A stretch of 48,759 nucleotides of DNA, taken from positions 1 to 48,759 of IMG/VR virus record IMGVR_UViG_3300018481_000010; one strand, written 5' to 3'. Below the pieces are notes generated by a model. That model was given only the letters and a program-made list of their open reading frames with translations. It had not been told where the DNA came from and made no database searches. The position numbers and the translations under genes were made by a program. Below are positions 16,762 to 23,771 of the stretch, piece by piece. This stretch comes from a virus. Position 1 is the stretch's first letter. Each line of letters begins with the position of its first letter.

Positions 16762-18252
16762 ATGCCGAACGTGATCGGGCTGTTGCCCGCCACCGACCTC
16801 ATCGCCGCCCACCCCAACGGGGCGACGAAGATCACCTACGGGCCGCACGCGTACGTCGTGATCGACGCGGCCGGGTCGGCGACCCTGTTCGCCCAGAGCG
16901 ACGACCGCAAGGTCGCCGCGTACGACGGCACGAAGCCGTCAGCCGCGCTCAGCAGGATCGACTCCGACACGGTCACGGCCGTGAACGCGTTCCTGAAGCC
17001 GTTCGGCAAGGTCCGCGTCTACTGGCGCGCCAAGCCGGGCGAGGTCCCCTACCGTTGGCACCCGCTCAACGGCACGGCCGTGTCGGCAACCCCCCGCCCG
17101 CCCCGCAAGGCGAGCACGGCAGCCCCCAAGCCGCGCCGCAAGGCGACCCCCAAGCCCGTGGCGGCAGCCCCCTCAGCCCCGGTGGCTGAGGCTCCCGCCC
17201 CGGTCGCCGCTCCCGTCGCGACCGTCGTGACGGCCCATCCGGCCACCGCGCCGGTCATCGAGACTGCCACGACGTGGGCGGATCGCTTCAGCAAGCGGCC
17301 CACGGCCAAGACGGTCACCAAGACCTACAGCATCGTCGCGGACGTGCTGATCCCGACCGAAGACCTCGACACGCTCGACTCCGCGTACCGCCAGCGGCTC
17401 GCGGGGCAGGACGCCCACGTCCTGATCACCGGCCCTCGTGGCACGGCGAAGACGCGGGTGGCGCAGTCGTGGGGCTACGTGAACGACCTTGAGGTCGTGA
17501 TCGTGGCGGGCCAGTCGATCCAGATCGCCGACGACTGGTTCGGTGGCGTGAAGCCGACCGGTGGCGGCGGGTTCGACTGGGTCTGGTCGGACGCGGCGCT
17601 CCTGATCATGACCGGGCGGCCGTGCCTGATCGTGATCGATGAACTCAACCGCCCGGACAGTGCCAAGGCGCTGAACGGGATCATGGACCTGCTCGACTTC
17701 CGGGCAACGGCCAAGCCGCTCAACGCACCGCACGCGATCCGGCTGGTGCCCGGCCAGATGGTCATCGCGACCCTGAACGAGGGCATCGAGTACACCGCGA
17801 CCGTCGAGATCGACGCGGCCGTCCGCGACCGGTTCAGCCGGGGTGGCGGGATCACGATGCGCTACACGAGCGAGGCCATCGAGTCACGCATCGTGCGGGG
17901 TCAGGTCCCCGGCATCGACGCGACTGAGCACGGCCCGGACGTGTCGAAGAAGTTGGCCCGGATCGGCGCGCACCAGCGGGCCACGGTCAACGGCAAGGAC
18001 GGCGACATCGCGTACCCGTCCGGCACCACGCTCTCGACCCGTGCGCTGGTCGGGATCGCCGACAAGATCGTGACCGGGGGCCTCAAGCCCACGGCCGCCA
18101 TCTGGTCGGTCGCCAAGGCTACGTTCCAGCCCGAAGACATGCAGTCGATCAAGAACCTGATCGAGTCGCAGTTCGGACCGGACGCGGCCCCCATCGACGA
18201 CCTCGCCGACGACGACGACATCGAGTTGATGCTCGACGCGCACGGCGTCTAG
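16762..18252 (+). CDS. MoxR/CbbQ-type AAA+ ATPase
   Basis: 496 residues. Residues 1-104 form a small beta-rich domain. A low-complexity Ala/Pro/Lys linker (about 105-170) connects it to an AAA+ core with Walker A GPRGTAKT (224-231), Walker B CLIVIDEL (288-295), sensor asparagine in VIATLNEG (N339) and an arginine-finger region DRFSRG (356-361). This is the MoxR/NorQ/CobS group, which remodels a partner through a VWA protein with a metal-dependent adhesion site. The C-terminus is acidic. The VWA partner is two genes downstream, each spaced by a CTCAGCAAGGAG start site, so the three should be expressed together. The substrate is unknown. Confidence 0.88.
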   Translation: MPNVIGLLPATDLIAAHPNGATKITYGPHAYVVIDAAGSATLFAQSDDRKVAAYDGTKPSAALSRIDSDTVTAVNAFLKPFGKVRVYWRAKPGEVPYRWHPLNGTAVSATPRPPRKASTAAPKPRRKATPKPVAAAPSAPVAEAPAPVAAPVATVVTAHPATAPVIETATTWADRFSKRPTAKTVTKTYSIVADVLIPTEDLDTLDSAYRQRLAGQDAHVLITGPRGTAKTRVAQSWGYVNDLEVVIVAGQSIQIADDWFGGVKPTGGGGFDWVWSDAALLIMTGRPCLIVIDELNRPDSAKALNGIMDLLDFRATAKPLNAPHAIRLVPGQMVIATLNEGIEYTATVEIDAAVRDRFSRGGGITMRYTSEAIESRIVRGQVPGIDATEHGPDVSKKLARIGAHQRATVNGKDGDIAYPSGTTLSTRALVGIADKIVTGGLKPTAAIWSVAKATFQPEDMQSIKNLIESQFGPDAAPIDDLADDDDIELMLDAHGV

Positions 18253-18276
18253 GTCACCACCTCAGCAAGGAGTCCC

Positions 18277-19644
18277 ATGGACACGTTCAGCATCATCCGC
18301 AAGGCGGTCGCCGATCAGGCGGCCGACCTGAGCAAGGTCGGGGTGGACCCCCGGACCGCCCACGTCGGGCGGATCACGGCCGCCGTCCAGTCGGTGGTCG
18401 ATGTCCTCACGCCGCCGCAGGGCGGCCGGTACATCGTCGGCTTCGCCGACATCAGCACGGCGGCGACCTCGCTTGGCGAGCACCGCATCATCGTGTCGAG
18501 CAAGCCGCTCAAGGACTCGACCCTCAACATGGTCGAGCAGGCCGTGGTCATCGCCACGTTCGCCGCCCACGAGATCGGCCACACGATCATCACGGCACCG
18601 CGCAAGGAGATGATCGAGGCACACAACCCCAAGAGCGGGTTCCATGCGGTCACCAACCTCGCCGACGACATCATCCTTGAGCCTTGGATGGTGGACCGGT
18701 TCCCGATCCTCGCCGACGCGTTTGAGTTCACGGGCCTCTGGGTCCTGCGCTCGACGGCCCCGTCACTGCCCAAGGTCGTGAAGATGACCAAGGCGATGAC
18801 CACGGCCGAACGGTTCAACGCGATCCTCAGCGCCACCCGCTACGACGACACGACCGACATCGTGTGGGACGGCGCGGCGGCTGAGGCTGAGCGCGACTGG
18901 GGTCGTGACTGGAAGCGCCGCCTGATCGAGGCACGCGTTCGCGATCACGCCACGTTCCTCGCCCTCTGCGACGAGATGTGGGAGCGGATCAGGACCGAAG
19001 CCGACGAGGACGAGCCGGTCGAGCAGCCCCCGATCATCGACTGCCCCATCGGGCCGTCGAACGAGAAGCCCCCGGAGGGTGGCGAGGAACCGCCCGTCGA
19101 TGGTCCCAAGCCGCCCGTCAACGACGGTGGCGAGGAGCCGCCGACCGATGGCCCCGACGAGGGTGGCGACGAGCCGCCGGTCGATGGACCCACCCAGCCG
19201 ACCGACAAGCCGGGCGAGGGCGGCGAGCAGCCGTCCGACAAGCCCGCCGATCCGAACGACCAGCCCCGTGACTGGGACGACGACAAGCCGGGCGACGAGC
19301 CGGGCGAGGAGCCGACCGACGAGCCGGGCAAGGAGCAGGGCGAGGACGGCAAGGAGCAGGGCGAGCAGCCCAGCACCGACACCGACGGCCCCAGCGAGGA
19401 CAAGCCCGACCCCGACCGCGACGGCCCGGAGAACCCGGACGGCGAGGGCGGTGGCGGGAACAGCGAAGCGACCAGCCGGGACGAGGACTCGCTCGACCCC
19501 GACGAGATCGACAAGAGCACCCACGATCAGGCTGAGCGCCACGAGTGGGACGCGGACGACACCGAAGCGGCCGTCCGCACCTACGCCTCGACCACGGTGA
19601 CCTCGTTCGGTCGCCACGGCTCGATCAGCACCCGCTGGGACTGA
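18277..19644 (+). CDS. HExxH metallopeptidase-like protein with long acidic tail
   Basis: 455 residues, starting at ATG 18277 five bases after CTCAGCAAGGAG. The N-terminal 260 residues contain FAAHEIGHTI (HEIGH at 98-102) and then TNLADDIILEPWM (about 126-138), the arrangement seen in the metallopeptidase-like N-domain of phage and bacterial CobT-like/DUF2201-type proteins. Residues about 265-420 are a disordered Pro/Asp/Glu/Gly repeat tract (EEPPVDGP, EEPPTDGP, DEPPVDGP), then a short folded C-terminus. CobT-like proteins carry N-domain, acidic linker and VWA domain on one chain; here the chain stops after the acidic tract and the VWA is separate. Whether it cleaves protein or is a structural metal site is unknown. 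Confidence 0.8.
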   Translation: MDTFSIIRKAVADQAADLSKVGVDPRTAHVGRITAAVQSVVDVLTPPQGGRYIVGFADISTAATSLGEHRIIVSSKPLKDSTLNMVEQAVVIATFAAHEIGHTIITAPRKEMIEAHNPKSGFHAVTNLADDIILEPWMVDRFPILADAFEFTGLWVLRSTAPSLPKVVKMTKAMTTAERFNAILSATRYDDTTDIVWDGAAAEAERDWGRDWKRRLIEARVRDHATFLALCDEMWERIRTEADEDEPVEQPPIIDCPIGPSNEKPPEGGEEPPVDGPKPPVNDGGEEPPTDGPDEGGDEPPVDGPTQPTDKPGEGGEQPSDKPADPNDQPRDWDDDKPGDEPGEEPTDEPGKEQGEDGKEQGEQPSTDTDGPSEDKPDPDRDGPENPDGEGGGGNSEATSRDEDSLDPDEIDKSTHDQAERHEWDADDTEAAVRTYASTTVTSFGRHGSISTRWD

Positions 19645-19682
19645 TCGGGCCACCACCCCCCTCAGCAAGGAGATGTGACCCG

Positions 19683-20609
19683 ATGAACAACAGGCCGACC
19701 TACAAGCCCGAAGACCTCGACGCCCAGCACGCGTGGTTCAACCCGGCCAAGCGATCCGACCGGGGTCGCGAGGTTCCCATCACGTTCGACGCTCCGACGT
19801 TCGTGTCAGCCGGGGCCGTCGCGACCATCCGGCGGGCGTTCCAACTCGCCCGCACCGGCCGCGACGGCTGGCAGTCCCACAAGTACGAGGGGCGGTTCGA
19901 CAACCGCGCCGCCGCTCGTGCCACCCGTCAGGAACTGGACGTGTTCAAGCACCGGACGGGTGAGAGCGCGCCGCGAGTCAAGGTGGCGATCCTGATCGAC
20001 GCCAGCGGCTCGATGGCAAAGGACGACGCGAAGATCGAGAACCCGCTCGACCGGACGATGAAGATGATCACGTCACGCCGCCTCGCGGCTGCCGCGTTCG
20101 GTGCCACCATCGCCAAGGCGCTGGGCGCGGTGCCGACCGTCGATCTGGACGTGTACCAGCACTCAGCCAACCGTGGCTCGATGGTGATCAAGTGGCGCTG
20201 GTCGCGAGGGACCCCGATCCGGGTGTTCAACCGTGCCAGTGATCGCGGGATCGGCCGGTCGGGCAACGCCGACGGGCATGCGCTCGTTGCCATCGCCGAC
20301 CGGATGCTCAGGTCCATGAAGCGCAATGAGCGTGGCGTGATCATGGTCGTGAGCGACGGGCTGCCGTCGGTCCCCGGCGACGGGGGCCTGTACGGGAGCG
20401 CCGCCGGTCAGGCCCTGATCGACGCGGTCGCCCACTGCCGCAAGCATGGGATCACGGTCGTCGGTGTCGCCATCGACGGCTCCGACCAGACGGTCTACTA
20501 CGGTGCCGACACGATCCCGTTCACGGGTGACTGGATGGCACTGGGCAAGCACCTCGCACGGCTGGTCGGCAAGGCGCTCGCCACGCCGGTCGTCACCAAG
20601 CGCCGCTGA
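19683..20609 (+). CDS. VWA-domain protein (MIDAS), partner of the MoxR ATPase
   Basis: 308 residues from ATG 19683. The frame is open further upstream, but CTCAGCAAGGAG (19661-19672) sits ten bases before this start. The VWA domain (about 98-300) begins VKVAILIDASGSMAK with the metal-binding DASGS (106-110) and continues to VIMVVSDGLPS and GITVVGVAIDG, as in CobT and NorD/CbbO proteins. The N-terminal 95 residues are basic and unrecognised. VWA subunits couple MoxR ATPases to a target through Mg2+-dependent binding. With the two preceding genes it forms a complete remodelling set. The downstream hairpin at 20622 probably ends or processes the transcript. Confidence 0.87.
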   Translation: MNNRPTYKPEDLDAQHAWFNPAKRSDRGREVPITFDAPTFVSAGAVATIRRAFQLARTGRDGWQSHKYEGRFDNRAAARATRQELDVFKHRTGESAPRVKVAILIDASGSMAKDDAKIENPLDRTMKMITSRRLAAAAFGATIAKALGAVPTVDLDVYQHSANRGSMVIKWRWSRGTPIRVFNRASDRGIGRSGNADGHALVAIADRMLRSMKRNERGVIMVVSDGLPSVPGDGGLYGSAAGQALIDAVAHCRKHGITVVGVAIDGSDQTVYYGADTIPFTGDWMALGKHLARLVGKALATPVVTKRR

Positions 20610-20621
20610 ACCCCATCGCCT

Positions 20622-20682
20622 CTGGCCGGGAGATTGCTCCCGGCCAGCACGATGCGACTCAGCATCACCACTCAGCAAGGAG
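20622..20682 (+). promoter_or_regulatory. Strong hairpin plus start-associated sequence after the VWA gene
   Basis: Perfect 11-bp stem CTGGCCGGGAG (20622-20632) / CTCCCGGCCAG (20637-20647) with loop ATTG, starting 12 bases after the VWA stop. GATGCGACTCAGC follows, and then CTCAGCAAGGAG (20671-20682). There is no T-tract. The arm sequence differs completely from the other modules while position and flanks are conserved, so the structure rather than the sequence appears to be what is kept. Confidence 0.78.
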
Positions 20683-20688
20683 ATCGAC

Positions 20689-20919
20689 ATGGTCTACGTC
20701 GTCAACATCAGCAACGTCCTCGATGAGGACACGGGCACGGTCGGCGTCATTCACGTCACCGTCAACAGCAAGGACGAGGGCGAAGCACTCATCGCGGAGA
20801 TCGTCCGCGAGGAAGAGTGCGATCCGGCAAACTTTGCTCTCGTGGTCGCAGCCGACGACTGGGAGTGCGTCGGTCACGGCGACGGTCCCCTCTGCACCGC
20901 AGCCCCCCGGCTCAACTGA
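20689..20919 (+). CDS. Small acidic protein of unknown function (76 aa)
   Basis: ATG 20689 is six bases after CTCAGCAAGGAG. The sequence is beta-alpha in style (YVVNISNVLDEDTGTVGVIH, then NSKDEGEALIAEIVREEECD) and strongly acidic. Its stop overlaps the next ATG (TGATG). The acidic, compact character resembles small phage inhibitors that mimic DNA or bind host enzymes, but there is no direct evidence for that. Confidence 0.68.
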   Translation: MVYVVNISNVLDEDTGTVGVIHVTVNSKDEGEALIAEIVREEECDPANFALVVAADDWECVGHGDGPLCTAAPRLN

Positions 20920-21119
20920 TGAGCGGACGGGACGCGCTCGCTCGCAAGTCCAAGGCGTCGAGCATGGTCAAGGCGTACTTCGAACTCCTCAAGGAGGACG
21001 AGTGCAAGTGCGGGTACTTCGAAAGCGCCCGCCGCCATCACGACCCGGCCGACCGGGACTTCCACCCCATCGACGTAGCCCCGAAGGCACCCCGCCCGAC
21101 CGGCACCGTCGTCTACTAG
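20919..21119 (+). CDS. Small basic protein with Cys/His motif (66 aa)
   Basis: ATG 20919 overlaps the stop of the preceding gene. A basic helix (KSKASSMVKAYFELLKED) leads into ECKCGYFESARRHH, a possible partial metal site, then a Pro-rich end with a TAG stop. Family unknown; the overlap and codon pattern support a real gene. Confidence 0.6.
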   Translation: MSGRDALARKSKASSMVKAYFELLKEDECKCGYFESARRHHDPADRDFHPIDVAPKAPRPTGTVVY

Positions 21120-21144
21120 CCCCCACCTCAGCAAGGAGTCCATC

Positions 21145-21432
21145 GTGACACTCATCGCCCTGTTCATCGTCGCCCTGCTCAACGCCGGGATCATCCCGGC
21201 CATCGGGTTCGAAGACGAGCCAATCGTCGCCGTCATGGGCGAGGTTGCCGTCGGTGCCCTGATCGAGCAGCAGCCCGCCTGCGATGGCGGCACCACCCTC
21301 TGGGACTTCAACCGCGACAACTCCGACGGCCTCGCGGTCATCGGGCTGGCCGGTGAGGCGTGCGAGTTCGCCGCCGAGTTCTACCGTTCGCCAGAGACTG
21401 GCCTCTGGCAGTTCGCCGTCAACGGTTCCTGA
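21145..21432 (+). CDS. Small secreted or membrane-anchored protein candidate (95 aa)
   Basis: GTG 21145 lies six bases after CTCAGCAAGGAG (21127-21138). The N-terminus TLIALFIVALLNAGIIPAIG is hydrophobic and could be a signal anchor. The remainder is acidic and contains two cysteines (QPACDGG, GEACEF) that could form a disulphide outside the membrane. No positive residue precedes the hydrophobic stretch, so export is uncertain. Family unknown. Confidence 0.65.
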   Translation: MTLIALFIVALLNAGIIPAIGFEDEPIVAVMGEVAVGALIEQQPACDGGTTLWDFNRDNSDGLAVIGLAGEACEFAAEFYRSPETGLWQFAVNGS

Positions 21433-21445
21433 ACCCCACCGCCTT

Positions 21446-21508
21446 CGGCCGTGACCTGATGGTCGCGGCCGACACGGTGCGACTCAGCACCTCAGCCTCA
21501 GCAAGGAG
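21446..21508 (+). promoter_or_regulatory. Hairpin plus start-associated sequence
   Basis: Stem CGGCCGTGACC (21446-21456) / GGTCGCGGCCG (21461-21471) with loop TGAT and one G-U-type position; the left arm and loop include GTGACCTGAT (21451-21460). GGTGCGACTCAGC and then CTCAGCAAGGAG (21497-21508) follow. The layout is nearly the same as at 20622. Confidence 0.76.
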
Positions 21509-21516
21509 AGATCATC

Positions 21517-21846
21517 GTGAGCAAGACCAAGACAGACGACCGGATGTACACCTCGACCCCGTGCGACAAGTGCGCCGGGCCGACCCTCCAGATCGGGCAG
21601 GGCAGCATCTGGTGCCCGTCAGAGGACTGCACGCCGGGCGGCCACTTCGTCGTCCGCGTGGCGTTCGCCCGGCCGCCCAAGCGGGACGCCGACGGCAACT
21701 GGGAGCGCACCGCCCTCCCGCAGCGCACTCCCCGCCAGCCCGTGGCCCGCATCGCCAGCCAGCCCACGGCCAAGCCGGTCGTGATCAAGCCCGCGAACGA
21801 CGGGTTCGACACCGGCCTCGACGGCTTCATCGAGAAGCCGCGATGA
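21517..21846 (+). CDS. Zinc-finger-like protein (109 aa)
   Basis: GTG 21517 lies eight bases after CTCAGCAAGGAG. The N-terminal half has CDKCAGPTLQIGQGSIWCPS and a fourth cysteine in EDCTPGGHF, a typical four-cysteine zinc ribbon. The C-terminal half is basic and Pro-rich, probably flexible, ending in a short acidic helix. The stop overlaps the next gene (ATGA). A nucleic-acid-binding role is plausible. Confidence 0.68.
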   Translation: MSKTKTDDRMYTSTPCDKCAGPTLQIGQGSIWCPSEDCTPGGHFVVRVAFARPPKRDADGNWERTALPQRTPRQPVARIASQPTAKPVVIKPANDGFDTGLDGFIEKPR

Positions 21847-22049
21847 CGCTCATCGTGCTGGCCGTCGCCACGGTGGCGGCCTACCTTGCCGGGGGTGACG
21901 GCGACCAGCCGTTCAACTCCAAGCGGGCGTTCGTCGCCGGGCTGGCGGTGTTCCTGATCCTGAGCCTCGTGCTCACCGGGAACCCGCTCACCATCCTCGA
22001 TCAGGTCACGGCACCGGACGGTGGCGTGATCACGGAGTACCCGTACTGA
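21843..22049 (+). CDS. Small membrane protein (68 aa)
   Basis: ATG 21843 overlaps the stop before it. Two hydrophobic segments are visible: LIVLAVATVAAYLAGG near the N-terminus and FVAGLAVFLILSLVLTG in the middle, with a short polar loop containing NSKR between them and a polar tail. It could alter the host membrane or act as an early superinfection-exclusion factor; a holin role is less likely given its distance from the late genes. Confidence 0.68.
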   Translation: MTLIVLAVATVAAYLAGGDGDQPFNSKRAFVAGLAVFLILSLVLTGNPLTILDQVTAPDGGVITEYPY

Positions 22050-22219
22050 TGGGACGAGCACCCCGCCACCTCAACCAGCCGGAAGCGCCGTGCCCCTGCG
22101 GCGCTCCCGCCTACCGCGCCTCCACCTACACCGGCCGCCGTCAGGTGCGCCGCTGCTCGCAGTGTGACCGGATGACGGCCCGCTGCGTGTGCCCGAAAGG
22201 ACCCGACCACCGTGACTGA
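22049..22219 (+). CDS. Tiny zinc-ribbon-like protein (56 aa)
   Basis: ATG 22049 overlaps the stop of the membrane-protein gene (TGATG). The sequence CPCGAP, then CSQCDRMTARCVCP gives six cysteines in a ribbon-like pattern, with Arg/Lys residues between. The 3' end overlaps the following GTG start by eight bases. Its coupling on both sides and clear cysteine pattern support it. Confidence 0.62.
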   Translation: MGRAPRHLNQPEAPCPCGAPAYRASTYTGRRQVRRCSQCDRMTARCVCPKGPDHRD

Positions 22220-22388
22220 ACCCCAGTTCATCCTCGACCTGCGTGCCTGCGAGCACGTCCTGTCGGTGACGTACATGCCCACCAGCAAGCGCGTCATCGT
22301 GACCTTCCCCCGCGAGCGCGGCGGGCGGTCTTCCATGACGGTCCCGGCAGCCAAGGCGCTGCTGACCCGCCTCCAGTCCCGTGTCTGA
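22212..22388 (+). CDS. Tiny basic protein of unknown function (58 aa)
   Basis: GTG 22212 overlaps the end of the preceding gene by eight bases, and its own end overlaps the next start by eight bases. Beta-type sequence (PQFILDLRACEHVLSVTYM, RVIVTFPRERGG) is followed by a C-terminal helix (AAKALLTRLQSR), giving the look of a small beta-beta-alpha fold. Family unknown. Confidence 0.58.
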   Translation: MTEPQFILDLRACEHVLSVTYMPTSKRVIVTFPRERGGRSSMTVPAAKALLTRLQSRV

Positions 22389-22611
22389 CCGGCCCCGCCT
22401 CTACGTCGGCCAGCGCGTCAGCGTCGAGTCGGCCACCTTCGGGACACGCAGCGGGATCATCCGCTCGTTTCGGTTCGGCGAGGACGGTGACGACCTCGTC
22501 GTCGTGGACCTCGATCCCAGCGCCGGTCGCCAGCCGACCGGTGCCACGATGGGCTGGGTGTTCGATGAGCGCCAGATCAGCCCGCTCAATCCCCTCACCC
22601 AGAAAGGGTGA
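22381..22611 (+). CDS. Small beta-barrel-like protein (76 aa)
   Basis: GTG 22381 overlaps the upstream gene. The sequence is beta-rich (LYVGQRVSVESATFGTRSG, DDLVVVDLDPS, MGWVFDERQISPL), in the style of SH3/KOW-like small barrels in which an opening VGQRV is followed by an interaction loop. It ends within a hairpin (22592-22614), so termination or RNA stability may be linked to its stop codon. Confidence 0.63.
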   Translation: MSDRPRLYVGQRVSVESATFGTRSGIIRSFRFGEDGDDLVVVDLDPSAGRQPTGATMGWVFDERQISPLNPLTQKG

Positions 22612-22614
22612 GGG
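22592..22614 (+). terminator. Hairpin containing a stop codon
   Basis: Perfect 9-bp stem CCCTCACCC (22592-22600) / GGGTGAGGG (22606-22614), loop AGAAA. The TGA stop of the upstream gene (22609-22611) is inside the right arm. There is no T-tract, so termination would be partial or factor-dependent. A variant start-associated sequence (22637-22649) follows. Confidence 0.6.
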
Positions 22615-22659
22615 ACGCGTACACTGCAACCTCAACCTCAGCGAAGAAGGGAAACCTCA

Positions 22660-22935
22660 GTGAAGATCACCCGCGTTCGGAGTGGCCCCAAGCCCACCCC
22701 GTTCCACCCCCTCATGCAGGCCCATCTGGAGATGGACCGCCCGTTCGTGGTCGCCACCGACCGCGCCATCTGGGGCACGTTCAGCGAGTTCCAGCAGGCG
22801 ACCGAGTACGCCGACCGCATCTCGTGGGTCGAGCCGTACGGCTCGCGGATCATGGTCCTGATGAACGGCCAGCGCCTGTACGGCACGGTCGGTCAGGGTT
22901 CGGTCCTCAAGCCCTCGATCAGCCGCCCGGCTTGA
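22660..22935 (+). CDS. Protein of unknown function (91 aa)
   Basis: GTG 22660 after the degenerate site CTCAGCGAAGAAGGG. The basic N-terminus KITRVRSGPKPTPFHPLMQ is followed by mixed beta/alpha sequence (PFVVATDRAIWGTFSEFQQA, YGSRIMVLMNGQRLYG). It begins a new stretch of overlapping genes that runs to 26815. No motif that I recognise. Confidence 0.66.
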   Translation: MKITRVRSGPKPTPFHPLMQAHLEMDRPFVVATDRAIWGTFSEFQQATEYADRISWVEPYGSRIMVLMNGQRLYGTVGQGSVLKPSISRPA

Positions 22936-22941
22936 CCGGCC

Positions 22942-23427
22942 ATGGTCGGCGACGACCTCGATGAGTTCACCGCGTACACGCTCTGGCTCGTGTGCTCCGA
23001 AGGTCCGTACCTGTCGAGTGTCCTGATGGACATCGACATGGTGGACCGGGGCCGGACGAGGGGCAGCGTACGCGGCCTCATCGAGGATGCCCTCTGGGTC
23101 CTCAACGAGGCGGGCTACGTCCGGTTCCGCGAGGGGCACCGGGCCGACCCGCTCACCTCGATCAAGGCCACCGAGATCGGGTACTCCAAGGCTGGGTTCG
23201 CCATCGCCGTGCGCGAGGTCGGACCCAGCCACTCGTACGGCGGGCACCATCCCGACCATCCCGGTGACGCCACGGACTGGCGCAACCACGGCCATTCGGC
23301 TGTAGGTGTCGGTCCTATCGAGCGAATGCCCATCCGCGAGCACCTAGCCGCGTACTGGGACCACGCAGACATCCACTTCGACGCCCTCTGGGAGGTCGAG
23401 GACATGAAGAAGGAGCGCAAACAGTGA
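22942..23427 (+). CDS. Protein of unknown function with winged-helix-like N-terminus (161 aa)
   Basis: ATG 22942 is six bases after the previous stop. The first 80 residues (FTAYTLWLVCSEGPYLSSVL, RGLIEDALWVLNEAGYVRFREG) resemble a winged helix. A His/Gly-rich stretch (SYGGHHPDHPGD, then WRNHGHS) could bind metal. The C-terminus is a helix ending KKERKQ. The stop overlaps the next GTG. Function unknown. Confidence 0.66.
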   Translation: MVGDDLDEFTAYTLWLVCSEGPYLSSVLMDIDMVDRGRTRGSVRGLIEDALWVLNEAGYVRFREGHRADPLTSIKATEIGYSKAGFAIAVREVGPSHSYGGHHPDHPGDATDWRNHGHSAVGVGPIERMPIREHLAAYWDHADIHFDALWEVEDMKKERKQ

Positions 23428-23771
23428 GCGCCTACGAGGAAGAGATGCCACGCGGCGAGATCGCAGCGTGGGAAGCCGACGCACAACTGGGCCTCGACGG
23501 TAGCGCCGTCCCGGCCAAGAGCATTCACATCCCGGCAGCCGACCCCGATGAGGCCACGCTCGACGCAATCGTCGCGTTGTGGCACGAAGCCGACGCCCTG
23601 CACGACGAGGCCGAAGAACTCAAGGACGAGGCTCGCGGCAAGGAGATGCTGAGCGAGGACAAACTGGACGACGCCCAAGACCTGATCGACAACATCGTCT
23701 ATGCCCACCCCGAATGGAAGGGTGCGCTGGAGGACGGCAAGGACCCGCGTGCCACGTCGTGGGACGAATGA
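23424..23771 (+). CDS. Acidic helical protein (115 aa)
   Basis: GTG 23424 overlaps the preceding stop. It is strongly acidic, with a central heptad-like helix (ALWHEADALHDEAEELKDEA) likely to be coiled coil. The end overlaps the RlpA-like gene (ATGA), so the two are translationally coupled. It may be a DNA mimic or an adaptor; neither can be shown from the sequence. Confidence 0.66.
   Translation: MSAYEEEMPRGEIAAWEADAQLGLDGSAVPAKSIHIPAADPDEATLDAIVALWHEADALHDEAEELKDEARGKEMLSEDKLDDAQDLIDNIVYAHPEWKGALEDGKDPRATSWDE

Larger units (their letters stand above)
10465..22649 (+). repeat. Start-associated repeat family CTCAGCAAGGAG (ten exact copies, two variants)
   Basis: Exact copies lie at 10465, 15271, 15543, 15925, 16738, 18261, 19661, 20671, 21127 and 21497 (first base of each). 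Variants are CTCAGCAAAGAG at 11300 and CTCAGCGAAGAAG at 22637. Each sits 4-12 bases before a start codon on the plus strand and includes AAGGAG, a Shine-Dalgarno match. Conservation of the six upstream bases CTCAGC goes beyond ribosome binding. None was seen before leftward genes. Several copies lie beneath a hairpin and a GGTGCG element. Confidence 0.92.

Noticed and set aside
19661-19678. ATG at 19673 as start of the VWA gene
   Set aside because: It is followed at once by TGA in its frame; ATG 19683 is in frame with the VWA domain and well spaced from CTCAGCAAGGAG.
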